Counted from the stretch's first letter, positions 19,130-29,048 are shown. The stretch: DNA of 64,000 nucleotides from Bacteroidales bacterium (GCA_024400755.1 JAKSMG010000010.1:1-64000); one strand, 5' to 3'. Program-made: numbers and translations. Notes: generated from the sequence alone by a model not told the origin.

Positions 19130-19166
19130 TAGAGACGTTGCGCACGCAACGTCTCTATTTGTTTTT
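19130..19166. terminator. Hairpin terminator after the ROK kinase gene
   Basis: A perfect 12-bp stem (19130-19141 with 19146-19157, loop GCAC) is followed by TTTGTTTTT. The stem core AGAGACGTTGC resembles interspersed repeats seen in this phylum. A short GTAGAGACG piece also occurs near 38310. Confidence 0.75.
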
Positions 19167-19180
19167 ACAAAATTGCGTTC

Positions 19181-19483
19181 CTACAAAGCAATTTCCAGAA
19201 TGGCAAATAACAAGGCAATAACAAAAGTTACCAGCAAAATCCCTCTACCCGTGAGGTCGTATTTTAATTTCACCAGGTAATATCTCAAAATCAGCACATT
19301 GGGAACCACACTCAGTAAAATCAGTTTTTGAATCATATTGGGGATATTCACATTTCCTGTCTGATGCTGGACAATCGTAATGATTCCGTACAGGATTCCA
19401 AACAAAACTGCCGGACAGATGGTGCCAATCAGCAAACCCATTGGCAAAGAATCTCTCCTTAATTTTTCAACAAATTTTCCCAT
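19181..19483 (-). CDS. Small membrane protein of unknown function
   Basis: The protein has 100 residues and three hydrophobic segments (about 15-38, 47-65 and 78-98). Its ATG shares one base with the surE stop, so it is the last gene of the six-gene unit starting at 26963. I recognise no family. Its role is unknown. Confidence 0.7.
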   Translation of the reverse strand: MGKFVEKLRRDSLPMGLLIGTICPAVLFGILYGIITIVQHQTGNVNIPNMIQKLILLSVVPNVLILRYYLVKLKYDLTGRGILLVTFVIALLFAILEIAL

Positions 19484-20250
19484 TATTCCTCCATAAATTT
19501 AAGGTCATTTATAAAATGATAAGCGGTCATATCAACCTGTACCGGTTGAATTGAAACATAGCCGTTATTTAATGCCCATTGGCAAGTATCGGTATGCGGG
19601 TCTTGATCTACAAGGTAGCCGGAAAGCCAATAATAATCTCGTCCGAAGCAATCCACACGCTTCTCCAAATCCTCGTTCCAATATCCCTTGGTTTGTCTAA
19701 CAATTTTTATTCCTTTGATTTCTTCCAATGGAAGTTTGGGAATATTGATATTCAGCGAAACCTGAGGAGGAAATTCGGTTTTCAAAATCTGCGGAATCAG
19801 TTTTTTGGCATAATGGATGGAGGCCGTAAAATCGGCATCTGAAGAATAATCCAGCAAGGAGAATCCTACCCCCTTAACATTTTCCAGACTTGCCTCAATT
19901 GCCGCCGCCATCGTTCCAGAATAAATCAAACTTATCGAAGAATTTGAACCGTGATTGATCCCGGACAGAACCAAATCGATTTTTCTGTCACGGAGAACGA
20001 CCTTTTGCCCCAGTTTAACGCAATCCACCGGAGTACCATTGGTTCTATAATATTTAATTCCATCTTCTTCCCGATAAAGTTGAATACGCAAAGGTTCATT
20101 CATCGTGATTGCGTGAGCCATACCCGAACGAGAACTGTCGGGGACCACCACCACCACTTCACCAAAATCCTTGGCTGCCTCCACCAAGGCATAAAGTCCT
20201 TTTGCTTCGTAAGCATCGTCATTTACGATTAATATCAAAGGTTTTTCCAT
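19483..20250 (-). CDS. surE: 5'/3'-nucleotidase SurE
   Basis: The protein has 255 residues. The metal-binding VNDDAYEAKG is at the N-terminus (D11, D12), SSRSGMAHA follows near 40, and SGINHGSN near 97. These are the conserved SurE motifs. It hydrolyses nucleoside monophosphates and is often linked to stationary survival. It starts 2 bp after the C25 protease stop, so it is in the same transcript. Confidence 0.95.
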   Translation of the reverse strand: MEKPLILIVNDDAYEAKGLYALVEAAKDFGEVVVVVPDSSRSGMAHAITMNEPLRIQLYREEDGIKYYRTNGTPVDCVKLGQKVVLRDRKIDLVLSGINHGSNSSISLIYSGTMAAAIEASLENVKGVGFSLLDYSSDADFTASIHYAKKLIPQILKTEFPPQVSLNINIPKLPLEEIKGIKIVRQTKGYWNEDLEKRVDCFGRDYYWLSGYLVDQDPHTDTCQWALNNGYVSIQPVQVDMTAYHFINDLKFMEE

Positions 20251-20252
20251 CT

Positions 20253-23200
20253 CTATTTCTTAATAATTTTTACTGATTTCATTTTCTGTTGAGCATTCAT
20301 AATATCTAATAAATAGACACCTGAATTCAAATCTGCAATATAGATAGACGACTGGTTATTGGTCAACGGGAACTGTCTAATCAATTTTCCATTCATATCA
20401 TAAACACAAGCTCTGCAATCGGTTAGATTTTCTATTTGATCACAACTCACCACCACGAAATCGGAAGTCGGATTGGGGTAACATTCCAATTCAATCTGGT
20501 CTTCTTCATAACTGACCACCGCCACAGGACCCGCGTATGCAGGAAGCTTAATATAGTCAAGCATTGCCATATCCTGACCGCCGGAGGACATATAGTCTTT
20601 AATGTATCGCCATTCAAAAGTATAATTTCCAGGAGAGACAGCATAGCTGGCCTTAGTCCAATTCACCTCGCCATCCCAAGCATCTTTTTCGACATCATTA
20701 ATGTAAAAGGCCAAATAGTCATACATTCCCCAATACCCGCCATATTCACTAGACACAAAATAATAAAAAGAAAGGGTGTCGGCCTGTGTGACTTGTAAAC
20801 TAATCTTGAGGGAAGAAGTTTGATTGTTGCCGATTTGGGCAGAACGGGCCGCATAAACTCCTTCATACGCATTTTCATTGGTTATAAACCAAGAACGACT
20901 GGTGTTTGTATTCCAGGGATTCATAGAAAAGTCTCCGCTTTCCCAATCTTCGATACGTTCACCAATCAATAATTGATAATTTTTTTCGACCTTATAAGCA
21001 CCCGCAATCCAACATAACTTGAATTCGACCAAGGCGATTCCTTGAAGTTCAGGATTCACCGTCACGGAGATTTTCACCATCGCGGAACCGTCGGGTCCCA
21101 CATACGGAGTTACCTGTGAGCGCGGTGAATTGATGATGATATTGTCATTTAGACTTTCCACAAAAGCAAAGCCATACATCGCCTTGGCATTACCCGTGTT
21201 ATATATAGGAATACAAAGTTCAACAGTTTCGCCAATATCCAAACGACCGTTGGCCGTTTCTCCTGACTGTGAATCATCCACCACACAAGTTCCCAACTCA
21301 AGTTGCGGAGTATGTATCAATTGATTGATTACGTTGGTGGTGACAAAGGTATCCGAAGTGAAAGTCACAACGAATTGGGCAATATGGCCCGAAGGCACAT
21401 AATTCTTCACTCTAAATTGAAGAATATCCGTTAAATCAATTGTTTCATTGGGCTGAAGCGCGGCAAAAGAACCACTACCATGCAACAAGGTGACATACGG
21501 ATCATCGGTAGAAACCTCAACAGTAAAATCAGACGACGCAACTGCACCCACATTTTTCACGTGCAAAGTCGCCGTCACTGTTTCACCGTATTGCGGATAA
21601 CCGTTCTCATTATTAATTTGATGTCCTATACAGGTAATGTAGGGTTGTTCCGACATAATCAAAGGAATATCTGCCTGATAAGGAATATAGTTAAAGGCAG
21701 AAACCAACAAATGGACGGTATCCGTTGGAAGCAAGTTAGTGGGAAGTGGCAACGAAAGGGATCCATTTGTCACAACCCCCTGAGCTAAAATGTCATTACC
21801 CAAAGTTAAGACAGCCTTCGCATTTTCCACAGGACAGTTCAACTGGAAAATGGCACTGCCTACAAAAACACTCGGCTGATGGCTAACGGCCAACACCTGA
21901 GGCGTTGCCGTACGCACCTGCAAAGTTGGATCTCCAAACAACACCCAAGTACGCATAGTAATCAACCCTTCATCATCGTGATAGTTCTCATACATTTTGA
22001 GCAAGCCATCGAAGCTAATGCCACCAAACGTACGCTTTATATGGGAATTGTCGGCTCCTGTCAGCACTCTAATCATCTCATCTTGTCCACACATAGGTGG
22101 CTCCCAGGGCTGGCTCATCGTGGACATCATCGCACCCACGGCCCCCGTTGGCTGCCCATTCTTACTGGCTCTCAACCAGGTTTCCGCAAAACAAGTCTGA
22201 TTCACATAATCACCATTCAAACAAGCTACCGAAAAAATAAAGGGCAGCCTATTATAATTCATTAGATTATCCACATTGTTATTATTGAAACCCGTCGTCT
22301 GCCACTTATTATAATTCCCGTGACCACAATAATTAATGATTCCAACACCTTCATTCACCACATTACTAACCATCGTAGAAGTAGGATTGCCAGGAGCATC
22401 CAAACCGCCCTGACTGCCTTCAAACAATTCGGAACCATCGGTATAAGTAAAGTTCAACAGTTTATTGTCAATATTACGGATATGCTGATAATCATATTCA
22501 TTTTCGTCACCAGGTCCTTCAGAAGAGGCAATGCCCAAGAACTTGCTGAAATGAGTCGTTTCCAACGGATTGGCTTCATATTGAATAAACTTATTCACCT
22601 GCGCTGTAACCTGACTTTCATTTTCAGCCGAAATCTTTCCCAAAATAATATCCGGCACGTTATCATTGCCCACGATTTCAGTATAATAATTATCAGCCGT
22701 TTCTCCACCAATGGTAAAATACGGGAAAAGGTTGCCATCACCCACAATCACAACAAACGCCAAATTATGGGTTTGATAGAAAGAAACGATATAGTCCTTC
22801 ACACTCTGACCGACATTTCCCGTCGTAGTTAGCGTAACCAAAGTGGTTGGATAACCATTCTTGATTTTCCAATCTACATACGGCTGCATAGCCGAAGCCA
22901 GACTTTCGGGAGCGATGACCAAAATTTCTCCAGATTCCGTCAATGAAGTGTAACGCGAGGTTGGGTAATTCAGAAAATAGTTTTTATAGATTTCATTAAA
23001 TTCGTAGCAATTCTTGCGAGCTGTAGTCATCGTATAAGGTGCGTTGTAATTCACCCGCAAAGTTAAGGAATGATAAACCTTGAGTTCCTCACGCACGGGA
23101 TTGTAGTCGAAGGGGAAAGTCTGCACTGTCACACCATTGTAATCACGCAAATGGAAAGTTTTGGTAAGGGAAGCGGCCTGTGACAACTGGAACTTGTCCT

Positions 23201-23594
23201 GCTGATATTGAGGACCAAAGGTATAAGGGACGTCGTTGGGATCGACGTTTCTATATATGACACCCTTCGAAGGGAGAAGTTTAAAACCAGGCACCAATTC
23301 ATAATCCTCGGAAACAATCGTTACAGTCGGCTGACTGTTTTCAGGAATAATGACCGACTTGGCAGCAGACAATAATTCGGGAACTCCCTGTCTTGTGACT
23401 GCATACGCCCCTTTGAGCGATAATTTTTGGTAAACCGTTCTGTCTATAGTCACATCGGTAGTGGAATATGTCGGGAAATCCACGCGAATCGTCAAACCTT
23501 CCTCGTCAGAAGAGACAATAGAATACGTAACTTTTTGTGCATTGACAAAGGCGAAAGTCAGCAACGCAATTAATAAGACAATAGCTTTTTTCAT
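20253..23594 (-). CDS. Gingipain-like C25 cysteine protease with T9SS sorting domain
   Basis: The protein has 1113 residues. It has a signal peptide (1-19), then a gingipain-type propeptide with FHLRDYNGVTVQTFPFDYNP at about 147-166. The C25 catalytic domain carries H425 (NYCGHG) and C458 (SVACLNGDY). A long beta-rich region follows, then a T9SS type A C-terminal sorting domain from about 1040 (PNPTSDF to the end KSVKIIKK). It should be exported through the T9SS to the surface or medium and cleave proteins. The PorU sortase was considered, but the gingipain-like propeptide favours a secreted protease. The start overlaps the porQ stop by 4 bases (ATGA). Confidence 0.88.
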   Translation of the reverse strand: MKKAIVLLIALLTFAFVNAQKVTYSIVSSDEEGLTIRVDFPTYSTTDVTIDRTVYQKLSLKGAYAVTRQGVPELLSAAKSVIIPENSQPTVTIVSEDYELVPGFKLLPSKGVIYRNVDPNDVPYTFGPQYQQDKFQLSQAASLTKTFHLRDYNGVTVQTFPFDYNPVREELKVYHSLTLRVNYNAPYTMTTARKNCYEFNEIYKNYFLNYPTSRYTSLTESGEILVIAPESLASAMQPYVDWKIKNGYPTTLVTLTTTGNVGQSVKDYIVSFYQTHNLAFVVIVGDGNLFPYFTIGGETADNYYTEIVGNDNVPDIILGKISAENESQVTAQVNKFIQYEANPLETTHFSKFLGIASSEGPGDENEYDYQHIRNIDNKLLNFTYTDGSELFEGSQGGLDAPGNPTSTMVSNVVNEGVGIINYCGHGNYNKWQTTGFNNNNVDNLMNYNRLPFIFSVACLNGDYVNQTCFAETWLRASKNGQPTGAVGAMMSTMSQPWEPPMCGQDEMIRVLTGADNSHIKRTFGGISFDGLLKMYENYHDDEGLITMRTWVLFGDPTLQVRTATPQVLAVSHQPSVFVGSAIFQLNCPVENAKAVLTLGNDILAQGVVTNGSLSLPLPTNLLPTDTVHLLVSAFNYIPYQADIPLIMSEQPYITCIGHQINNENGYPQYGETVTATLHVKNVGAVASSDFTVEVSTDDPYVTLLHGSGSFAALQPNETIDLTDILQFRVKNYVPSGHIAQFVVTFTSDTFVTTNVINQLIHTPQLELGTCVVDDSQSGETANGRLDIGETVELCIPIYNTGNAKAMYGFAFVESLNDNIIINSPRSQVTPYVGPDGSAMVKISVTVNPELQGIALVEFKLCWIAGAYKVEKNYQLLIGERIEDWESGDFSMNPWNTNTSRSWFITNENAYEGVYAARSAQIGNNQTSSLKISLQVTQADTLSFYYFVSSEYGGYWGMYDYLAFYINDVEKDAWDGEVNWTKASYAVSPGNYTFEWRYIKDYMSSGGQDMAMLDYIKLPAYAGPVAVVSYEEDQIELECYPNPTSDFVVVSCDQIENLTDCRACVYDMNGKLIRQFPLTNNQSSIYIADLNSGVYLLDIMNAQQKMKSVKIIKK

Positions 23595-24694
23595 TTTTCT
23601 TCCTGAATATTAATTTTTCGAGTTAATTTTTTCTCCTTATTTTCTTTTGACAATTTGCCCACTTCGTCAAGATTTAGACTAAAGGTGAAATTATTGGGAA
23701 CCGCACCCACCGCATAATGATTTCTTGAAAATCCGAATTGGATAGAACGAATATTTATCATAAATCCATACGAGAAACCCGCGAAACTCCTTTTTTGAGG
23801 AATCTTCATTTCCTGATGAATATTGTGGTTATAGGCAAAATACAGCGACAAGTACTTCACCGGGATGATTTCAATGCCCACCACCACGTGGCGGAACATA
23901 TTGTCGAAAAAGGTGGCCACTTTCGAAGGGGTCTGCACCTCACCGCTAATCGCATCCTTCGAATAAAGCGGATTATCAGAACCCGTGTAGGCCATATTCC
24001 ATTTATATAAAGAGTGCAACGAAATATGATATCTTACGGGCAGATGAGCAAATTTTTGGGAGAATGCCAACTGAATATCAAAAGGCAATTTCTCGAAATT
24101 TCCCGGCGTAAACGGCTTTAATTCTGAACCGATATTCTTAAACAACAACGATAATGACAAATTTTTCTTCTCGTTATGATAAGTTCCCGCCACGTCAACG
24201 GCCAAACCGAACGAATTATAATCGGCATAACCGCAATAAATCAACTTCAAATTGGCGCCGATAGAGAAGTTGGGACCCAATTCCCTACCCCATCCCACGG
24301 TAGCCGCCAAGTCATTGGCGTGGAAAGTACCGGTTTCAAGTCCCGACACATCCGTTCGGGTAAACTTTCCATAGCCGACATAACGCATCTCAAAAGCAAA
24401 ACTTCCGACTTTGTCGAAAGTATGCGAATACAAGGCAGAAGCATAATTGGTACCGGTATAATAATTCGTAAAATTCAACAGCAACGAAGAATGATGGCGT
24501 TGACTAATCAAAGACGGATTGGTCATAATGATAGATGGATCATCATCATAGACAGAAATCAAATTGCTTCCAAGCCCCGCAATTCGGCTGGAATAATTAT
24601 AGCACAGAAAATTATACACATAATTGCCATTCGACTGAGCCCAAAGCCCTGTCGTAAAAAGGAGTATTATCAATGGCAACAAGTATTTTTTCAT
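23591..24694 (-). CDS. porQ: Type IX secretion system protein PorQ
   Basis: The protein has 367 residues. A signal peptide (1-19) is followed by an outer-membrane beta-barrel of the FadL/PorV class. It opens with the family's typical Pro/Ser-rich GLGSNLISVYDDDPSIIMTNP-like region, which marks PorQ/PorV proteins. PorQ is an outer-membrane T9SS component. Its start shares a base with the radA stop, and its stop overlaps the C25 protease start. Placing a cargo protease directly after porQ suggests joint expression. Confidence 0.85.
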   Translation of the reverse strand: MKKYLLPLIILLFTTGLWAQSNGNYVYNFLCYNYSSRIAGLGSNLISVYDDDPSIIMTNPSLISQRHHSSLLLNFTNYYTGTNYASALYSHTFDKVGSFAFEMRYVGYGKFTRTDVSGLETGTFHANDLAATVGWGRELGPNFSIGANLKLIYCGYADYNSFGLAVDVAGTYHNEKKNLSLSLLFKNIGSELKPFTPGNFEKLPFDIQLAFSQKFAHLPVRYHISLHSLYKWNMAYTGSDNPLYSKDAISGEVQTPSKVATFFDNMFRHVVVGIEIIPVKYLSLYFAYNHNIHQEMKIPQKRSFAGFSYGFMINIRSIQFGFSRNHYAVGAVPNNFTFSLNLDEVGKLSKENKEKKLTRKINIQEEK

Positions 24695-26070
24695 CAGTTT
24701 TCTTCAAATAAAAGTCCAAACATTTCTTCTATTCGGGCGATGGGATAGATTTTGATTTTCAGGCCCGTCAATTTCACGCCTTTGAGATTATATTTTGACA
24801 CAAACATTCGAGTGAATCCCAGTTTATTGGCTTCCATTATACGCTGTTCGATTCTCACCACCGGCCGCACCTCGCCATTCAGTCCCAACTCGCCGGCGAA
24901 GCAAGTCTTGGCATCAATGGCAATATCCACTGTCGATGACAATATAGCCGCAATCACCGCCAGGTTGACGGCAGGATCTTCCACGTGCAAACCGCCCGCG
25001 ACATTCAAAAAGACATCTTTGGCTCCAATCTTAAACCGGCAGCGTTTTTCCAATACTGCCAAAAGCATATTCATTCTTCTCGTATCGAATCCTGTTGCCG
25101 AGCGTTGCGGAGTACCATAAACAGCCGAACTCACCAAACTTTGCGTTTCAATCATCATCGGCCGATTGCCTTCCATCACTGCCGCAATCGCACTTCCGCT
25201 ATAAGTTTCGTCGTGCTGGGACACCAGAATTTCGGAAGGATTCAACACTTCCCGCATTCCCGTTTCCGTCATTTCGAAAATACCCAATTCCGAGGTTGAG
25301 CCGAACCTGTTCTTGATACAGCGAACGATGCGGTAACCATAATGCTGGTCGCCCTCAAATTGCAGTACGGTATCCACAATATGTTCCAACACCTTAGGAC
25401 CCGCCAAAGTACCATCCTTGGTAATATGACCAATCAGGAAGACGGGAATTGCCGTCGATTTGGCCAAATGCTGAAATTCGGCGGCACACTCCTTGATTTG
25501 CGAAATGGAACCTGCCGCCGAATCAATCAGATTACTCTGCAAAGTTTGAATAGAATCCACAATCAGCAATTGCGGCTTCAGTTCCTCGATATGCTTAAAG
25601 ATGACCTGTGTTTCGGTTTCAGTCAGGATATAGCAATGTTTCAACGCATCGGGTTGTCCAATACGCTCTGCACGCATTTTCAATTGGCTTTCGCTTTCCT
25701 CGCCCGAAACATACAAAATTTTCGTTTCGGTCATCGACAAAGCCATTTGCAACAATAAAGTTGACTTTCCGATACCCGGTTCGCCGCCCAGCAGCGTAAT
25801 GGATCCGGCCACGATGCCGCCGCCCAAGACACGGTCCAACTCACCGATATGCGAATGCAAACGCGGCATTTCCTGCAAGGAAATCTCGCTGAACAGTTTA
25901 GGCGAACTTTGACGAGTCATCGTATGGGACTTCCCCTTGGGAGCTTCCTGATTCACCAGGACCTCTTCCTCAAAGGTATTCCATTCGCCACACGACGGAC
26001 AACGGCCCATCCACTGGGTGGATTGATGTCCACAATTCTTGCAAAAAAACTGCGTCTTCGTCTTCGCCAT
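24694..26070 (-). CDS. radA: DNA repair protein RadA
   Basis: The protein has 458 residues. A C4 zinc finger (C10, C13, C24, C27) is followed by the RecA-like core with Walker A GGEPGIGKST (95-104), the RadA-specific KNRFGS near 248, and a Lon-like C-terminal domain. It aids branch migration in recombination repair. It follows the upstream YD-like gene by 2 bp and overlaps porQ by one base, so it sits inside a T9SS-linked operon. Confidence 0.97.
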   Translation of the reverse strand: MAKTKTQFFCKNCGHQSTQWMGRCPSCGEWNTFEEEVLVNQEAPKGKSHTMTRQSSPKLFSEISLQEMPRLHSHIGELDRVLGGGIVAGSITLLGGEPGIGKSTLLLQMALSMTETKILYVSGEESESQLKMRAERIGQPDALKHCYILTETETQVIFKHIEELKPQLLIVDSIQTLQSNLIDSAAGSISQIKECAAEFQHLAKSTAIPVFLIGHITKDGTLAGPKVLEHIVDTVLQFEGDQHYGYRIVRCIKNRFGSTSELGIFEMTETGMREVLNPSEILVSQHDETYSGSAIAAVMEGNRPMMIETQSLVSSAVYGTPQRSATGFDTRRMNMLLAVLEKRCRFKIGAKDVFLNVAGGLHVEDPAVNLAVIAAILSSTVDIAIDAKTCFAGELGLNGEVRPVVRIEQRIMEANKLGFTRMFVSKYNLKGVKLTGLKIKIYPIARIEEMFGLLFEEN

Positions 26071-26072
26071 TG

Positions 26073-26963
26073 TTATTCTCTTATGTAATCAATATGAATC
26101 ATCAGACGATGAGTTGACGGATTCACTTCGTCGGGAGCATAATTTTCCTGCGTCAATATGCGATTGTCAGCATCGTAGGTATATGCCACCCAGGTTTGCA
26201 GCTGCTCATCCTTCCCATAAACTGAAACTTTCATCAAATTATTGCCTTCATACTCATACTTCGTCAAGCGGTAATGGTCCAAATCTTCCTCCTCCACCTC
26301 GACAACTTGATTATTTTCATTGTACGTTGTATAAATCTTGGCAATTAGAGCTTCATCATAATTATAAATCAAATCCTTGATTTTATTTCCGCGTTCATCG
26401 TACTCAAAAGCGAAAGTTCGTCTATCGTGTTGCTGTATTTCATCACGCGTATAGGAAGCCAAGCGTCCATTTTCATCATACTGATTAACGACCACGTACA
26501 ACTGGTTGCCGTCCTCGTCAAAATCAATTTCCTTGATTACGCGGCCCTGATCATCGTATTCGTATTTTTTCTCGGTATTGACAAAAACACCTTCGTCATA
26601 GCAGTCGCGACGCAACAAGAGACCATTTTCATACACATAGAGCGTGGAGTATTCCGGGAGACCTTCGCCATAGCACATTTTCTGTTCTGCCAATTGCCCG
26701 GCCTCGTTATAGCTGTTGGTCACCCTTTCACAAAGCGTTCCTTCGGCATCGTACTGGCACACCACGGAAGCTCTATTTTGGTCATCATATTGGGTAGTAG
26801 TGGCAGACTGCAAAGAAGCATCGGCATTGTAACTGTTTTCGGCTGTAACGTAGCCGTGTTCATTATAAACGAGGATTGAAGCGACATAGTCTTCCGGAGC
26901 AATATCGTTTTCCTGATAACCCGTACGAAGGTAGTTTATGGTATGAATAGTTAATTTGGGCAT
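26073..26963 (-). CDS. YD-repeat-like protein, cytoplasmic by sequence
   Basis: The protein has 296 residues from the ATG at 26963. It is made of about ten short units of the form YDENGRLASY, EYDDQGRVIKE and EYDERGNKIKD, like RHS/YD repeats of bacterial beta-filament proteins. It has no signal peptide, lipobox or toxin tip. An upstream in-frame ATG at 26999 is excluded because it lies above the -7 box. This is the first gene of the radA-porQ-C25-surE unit. Function is unknown. Confidence 0.75.
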   Translation of the reverse strand: MPKLTIHTINYLRTGYQENDIAPEDYVASILVYNEHGYVTAENSYNADASLQSATTTQYDDQNRASVVCQYDAEGTLCERVTNSYNEAGQLAEQKMCYGEGLPEYSTLYVYENGLLLRRDCYDEGVFVNTEKKYEYDDQGRVIKEIDFDEDGNQLYVVVNQYDENGRLASYTRDEIQQHDRRTFAFEYDERGNKIKDLIYNYDEALIAKIYTTYNENNQVVEVEEEDLDHYRLTKYEYEGNNLMKVSVYGKDEQLQTWVAYTYDADNRILTQENYAPDEVNPSTHRLMIHIDYIRE

Positions 26964-26979
26964 AATAAAAATATTTTTG

Positions 26980-26987
26980 CAAAGATA
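26980..26987 (-). promoter_or_regulatory. -7 promoter box TATCTTTG for the radA-porQ operon
   Basis: It is a perfect TAnnTTTG on the minus strand, 16 bp upstream of the YD-like gene start. It is the only promoter-like box above the six-gene unit and fixes the start at 26963. Confidence 0.65.
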
Positions 26988-27080
26988 CAAAAAATACATT
27001 AGCCACCCAAAGAAAAGTTTGGCTGCTAATCAAGCACTTGCTAGTTGAATCTATACAACGTTAATTATTGTTAATTTTAT

Positions 27081-27110
27081 TTTGCATCTAATGAAATTCT
27101 TTTAACTTTG
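27081..27110 (+). promoter_or_regulatory. -33/-7 promoter pair for amidohydrolase copy 1
   Basis: TTTG at 27081-27084 and TAACTTTG at 27103-27110, with an 18-nt spacer, match the Bacteroidota -33/-7 pattern. The leader to the start at 27212 is about 95 nt. It differs from the promoter of copy 2. Confidence 0.6.
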
Positions 27111-27211
27111 CAATTTAATTTGAGTTTTGATGAGACGTGAAGTTTGGAAATGAAAATAGAGAACTCAAGCTTGCAGATGGATTAACCTTATCGTAAATAA
27201 ATTTCTTAGTT

Positions 27212-28525
27212 ATGAAAAAACCATTATTATTCTTATTAGCTGCGATAAGCATCGTAGCAATAACGGGGTGCAAGAGTTCTTCGTCAGAAACGAAAATTTC
27301 CGAATTGCGTTCAGTCGGCAAGGAAATCCCCAACCCGAACATTACTCCTGAACGATGCATTCCGGAAGGATCTGAAGCCACCTTGCGCTCAATCCGGTAT
27401 GTTCCTGGTCGTCCCATCTATTATATGGACTACACGGCAAACGTGGACTGGGAAAGTCTGTTAACAGACAACAATCTGCCATTATACGGTATGTCCTATA
27501 TGACAGACAAAGTCACCAATGCCCTTTTCAACTATATCCCGGGACCAACGACTACGGACAAAATTCAAAGTAATGCTTGTTCCGGCTTCATTTGCCATAA
27601 TAAAAAGGGAGAATTGTTGAACTGCCGCAATTTTGACGGAAATTACGGAGAGATGGTCGTGGTCTTCAACCGCAATGTCAAACCCGGCGAACATAAGAGC
27701 GTGATGATGACAGACTTGAACGCCGCACAAAAATATTCTGGCACAGGGGGCTACAACGGTGACAACGTGCTTCTGAGGGGAGGCATAGACCTCAATGTAT
27801 TGCTTCGCCAGCCTATTTCAACCGTTGACGGAATGAACGATGCGGGACTGGTCATTACCAGCTATCAGTTGCCGAACTTTAACGACAGAAACAACCCTAC
27901 CATTGATCCTTTCCCGAATGTGACGCCACGTCCTTTTGCCGTAGATCAGAACACAGGGAAACCTCGAATCGGTTTTTCAGGCCTACACATTCTTGCCCTT
28001 ACCAAATGTGCCACCGTACAAGACGTAATCGATTTGTTTCGCTCTTATGACTTTACGACTCTTGGTCGTGATTTGAATGTACATTGGTGCGTCTCGGATG
28101 CAAACAATAATTGGAAAACCCTAGAATACTGGGTTGGTAGCGACGGACGTGACTCATTGTATGTCTTTGACGAGAATGCACGTGCTCATTCAGCCAATTT
28201 GAGCAGCCATAACGTAGGATACGAATACCTCAGTATGGAGAACTATTATTATAATCCAATACCTGCAGCAACCTGGTCTATGGACTTTTGGCAACGGGAT
28301 TTCGGCGGCGTGGTTCGTGCCCAGAACATGATGGACCATTATTCTCCAATTATGGATGAAGTAGCCGCATTATTCTGTCTGCAATACGGAAATTTTGGTA
28401 TCGAAGTACCTGGTCAGGTAACAAACTGGTCGTGCGTTTACAATGCCAAACAACGCACCATCCTCTTCAATGTCCGGGATGATATGTCCCAGGCATTCAC
28501 CATTGATTTGAAAAAAGATCTGTAA
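27212..28525 (+). CDS. Ntn-hydrolase lipoprotein (choloylglycine hydrolase/acid-ceramidase-like), copy 1
   Basis: The protein has 437 residues. The lipobox is ITG-C20. After a pro-region of about 100 residues comes NAC123SGFIC, where C123 fits the autocatalytic N-terminal nucleophile. R139-N-F-D142 (the RNxD motif) and GMNDAGL near 210 follow. These place it among C59/acid-ceramidase-like linear amide hydrolases. The substrate (bile amide, N-acyl amide or other) is unknown. Residues 147-420 are identical at DNA level to the copy at 29308, while the first 146 codons differ. The product should be envelope-anchored. Confidence 0.85.
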   Translation: MKKPLLFLLAAISIVAITGCKSSSSETKISELRSVGKEIPNPNITPERCIPEGSEATLRSIRYVPGRPIYYMDYTANVDWESLLTDNNLPLYGMSYMTDKVTNALFNYIPGPTTTDKIQSNACSGFICHNKKGELLNCRNFDGNYGEMVVVFNRNVKPGEHKSVMMTDLNAAQKYSGTGGYNGDNVLLRGGIDLNVLLRQPISTVDGMNDAGLVITSYQLPNFNDRNNPTIDPFPNVTPRPFAVDQNTGKPRIGFSGLHILALTKCATVQDVIDLFRSYDFTTLGRDLNVHWCVSDANNNWKTLEYWVGSDGRDSLYVFDENARAHSANLSSHNVGYEYLSMENYYYNPIPAATWSMDFWQRDFGGVVRAQNMMDHYSPIMDEVAALFCLQYGNFGIEVPGQVTNWSCVYNAKQRTILFNVRDDMSQAFTIDLKKDL

Positions 28526-28636
28526 TCCGGAAAAGATATGTCAAGTCAATATGATTTCCGATTAATTCCTTAGTTGGAAATAATTTTAGTGATGTCGTGA
28601 AATGAATGTTACAATTATTATACTCTAATTAGAAAA

Positions 28637-28683
28637 TAGTACAAAAAAAACGGTAAAGGATTATGTTACCGTTTTTTGTACTA
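28637..28683. terminator. Bidirectional terminator between amidohydrolase copy 1 and the small lipoprotein
   Basis: A long inverted repeat has TAGTAC-A-run-CGGTAA on one side and TTACCG-T-run-GTACTA on the other. It has an A tract before the stem and a T tract after, so it can end both converging transcripts. Confidence 0.8.
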
Positions 28684-28699
28684 TTCCGTTAAAAATTAA

Positions 28700-28930
28700 C
28701 TACTTACACTTGATAGAATAGTTGGTAAGTTTTTCTTCGTAATTCATATCGCTACATTTCTTCAGGTCGCCGGCATAGCTTCCCCAAATTTGCTTAACCT
28801 GATTAAGATCATAGGTAAAATTTGCAGAAAAACCTTTTTCGCTTACAGTACAAGTACATTTTTTGTTGCAAGAAGTTAAACAAATTGCCACCATGGCTAC
28901 TGCAGCTAAAACACACAATGATTTTTTCAT
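28700..28930 (-). CDS. Small lipoprotein of unknown function
   Basis: The protein has 76 residues. The signal peptide ends in LTS-C, a lipobox, followed by NKKCTCTV. The mature part is short with a few cysteines (five in the mature chain including the lipobox). I recognise no family. Its own -7 box lies at 28975-28982. Confidence 0.65.
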   Translation of the reverse strand: MKKSLCVLAAVAMVAICLTSCNKKCTCTVSEKGFSANFTYDLNQVKQIWGSYAGDLKKCSDMNYEEKLTNYSIKCK

Positions 28931-28974
28931 AATTGCTTTTTATTGGTTAATAATTGCGGTGAATAAAAGTGCAA

Positions 28975-28982
28975 CAAAGTTA
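28975..28982 (-). promoter_or_regulatory. -7 promoter box TAACTTTG for the small lipoprotein
   Basis: It is a TAnnTTTG match on the minus strand, 44 bp upstream of the start at 28930. Confidence 0.55.
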
Positions 28983-29048
28983 CGAAATAAATTTTGTATT
29001 ACATTAAATACATAAGTTAAAAAAGATTAAATCGTGTGTCTTTGCAAG

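Noticed and set aside
20253-23594. PorU sortase as the identity of the C25 protein
   Set aside because: The gingipain-like propeptide and the T9SS domain point to a secreted protease. PorU shares the fold, so this is a preference and not a proof.
28700-28930. Small cysteine-containing protein as a toxin or bacteriocin
   Set aside because: The lipobox and lack of any processing, immunity or export gene beside it make a plain lipoprotein more likely.
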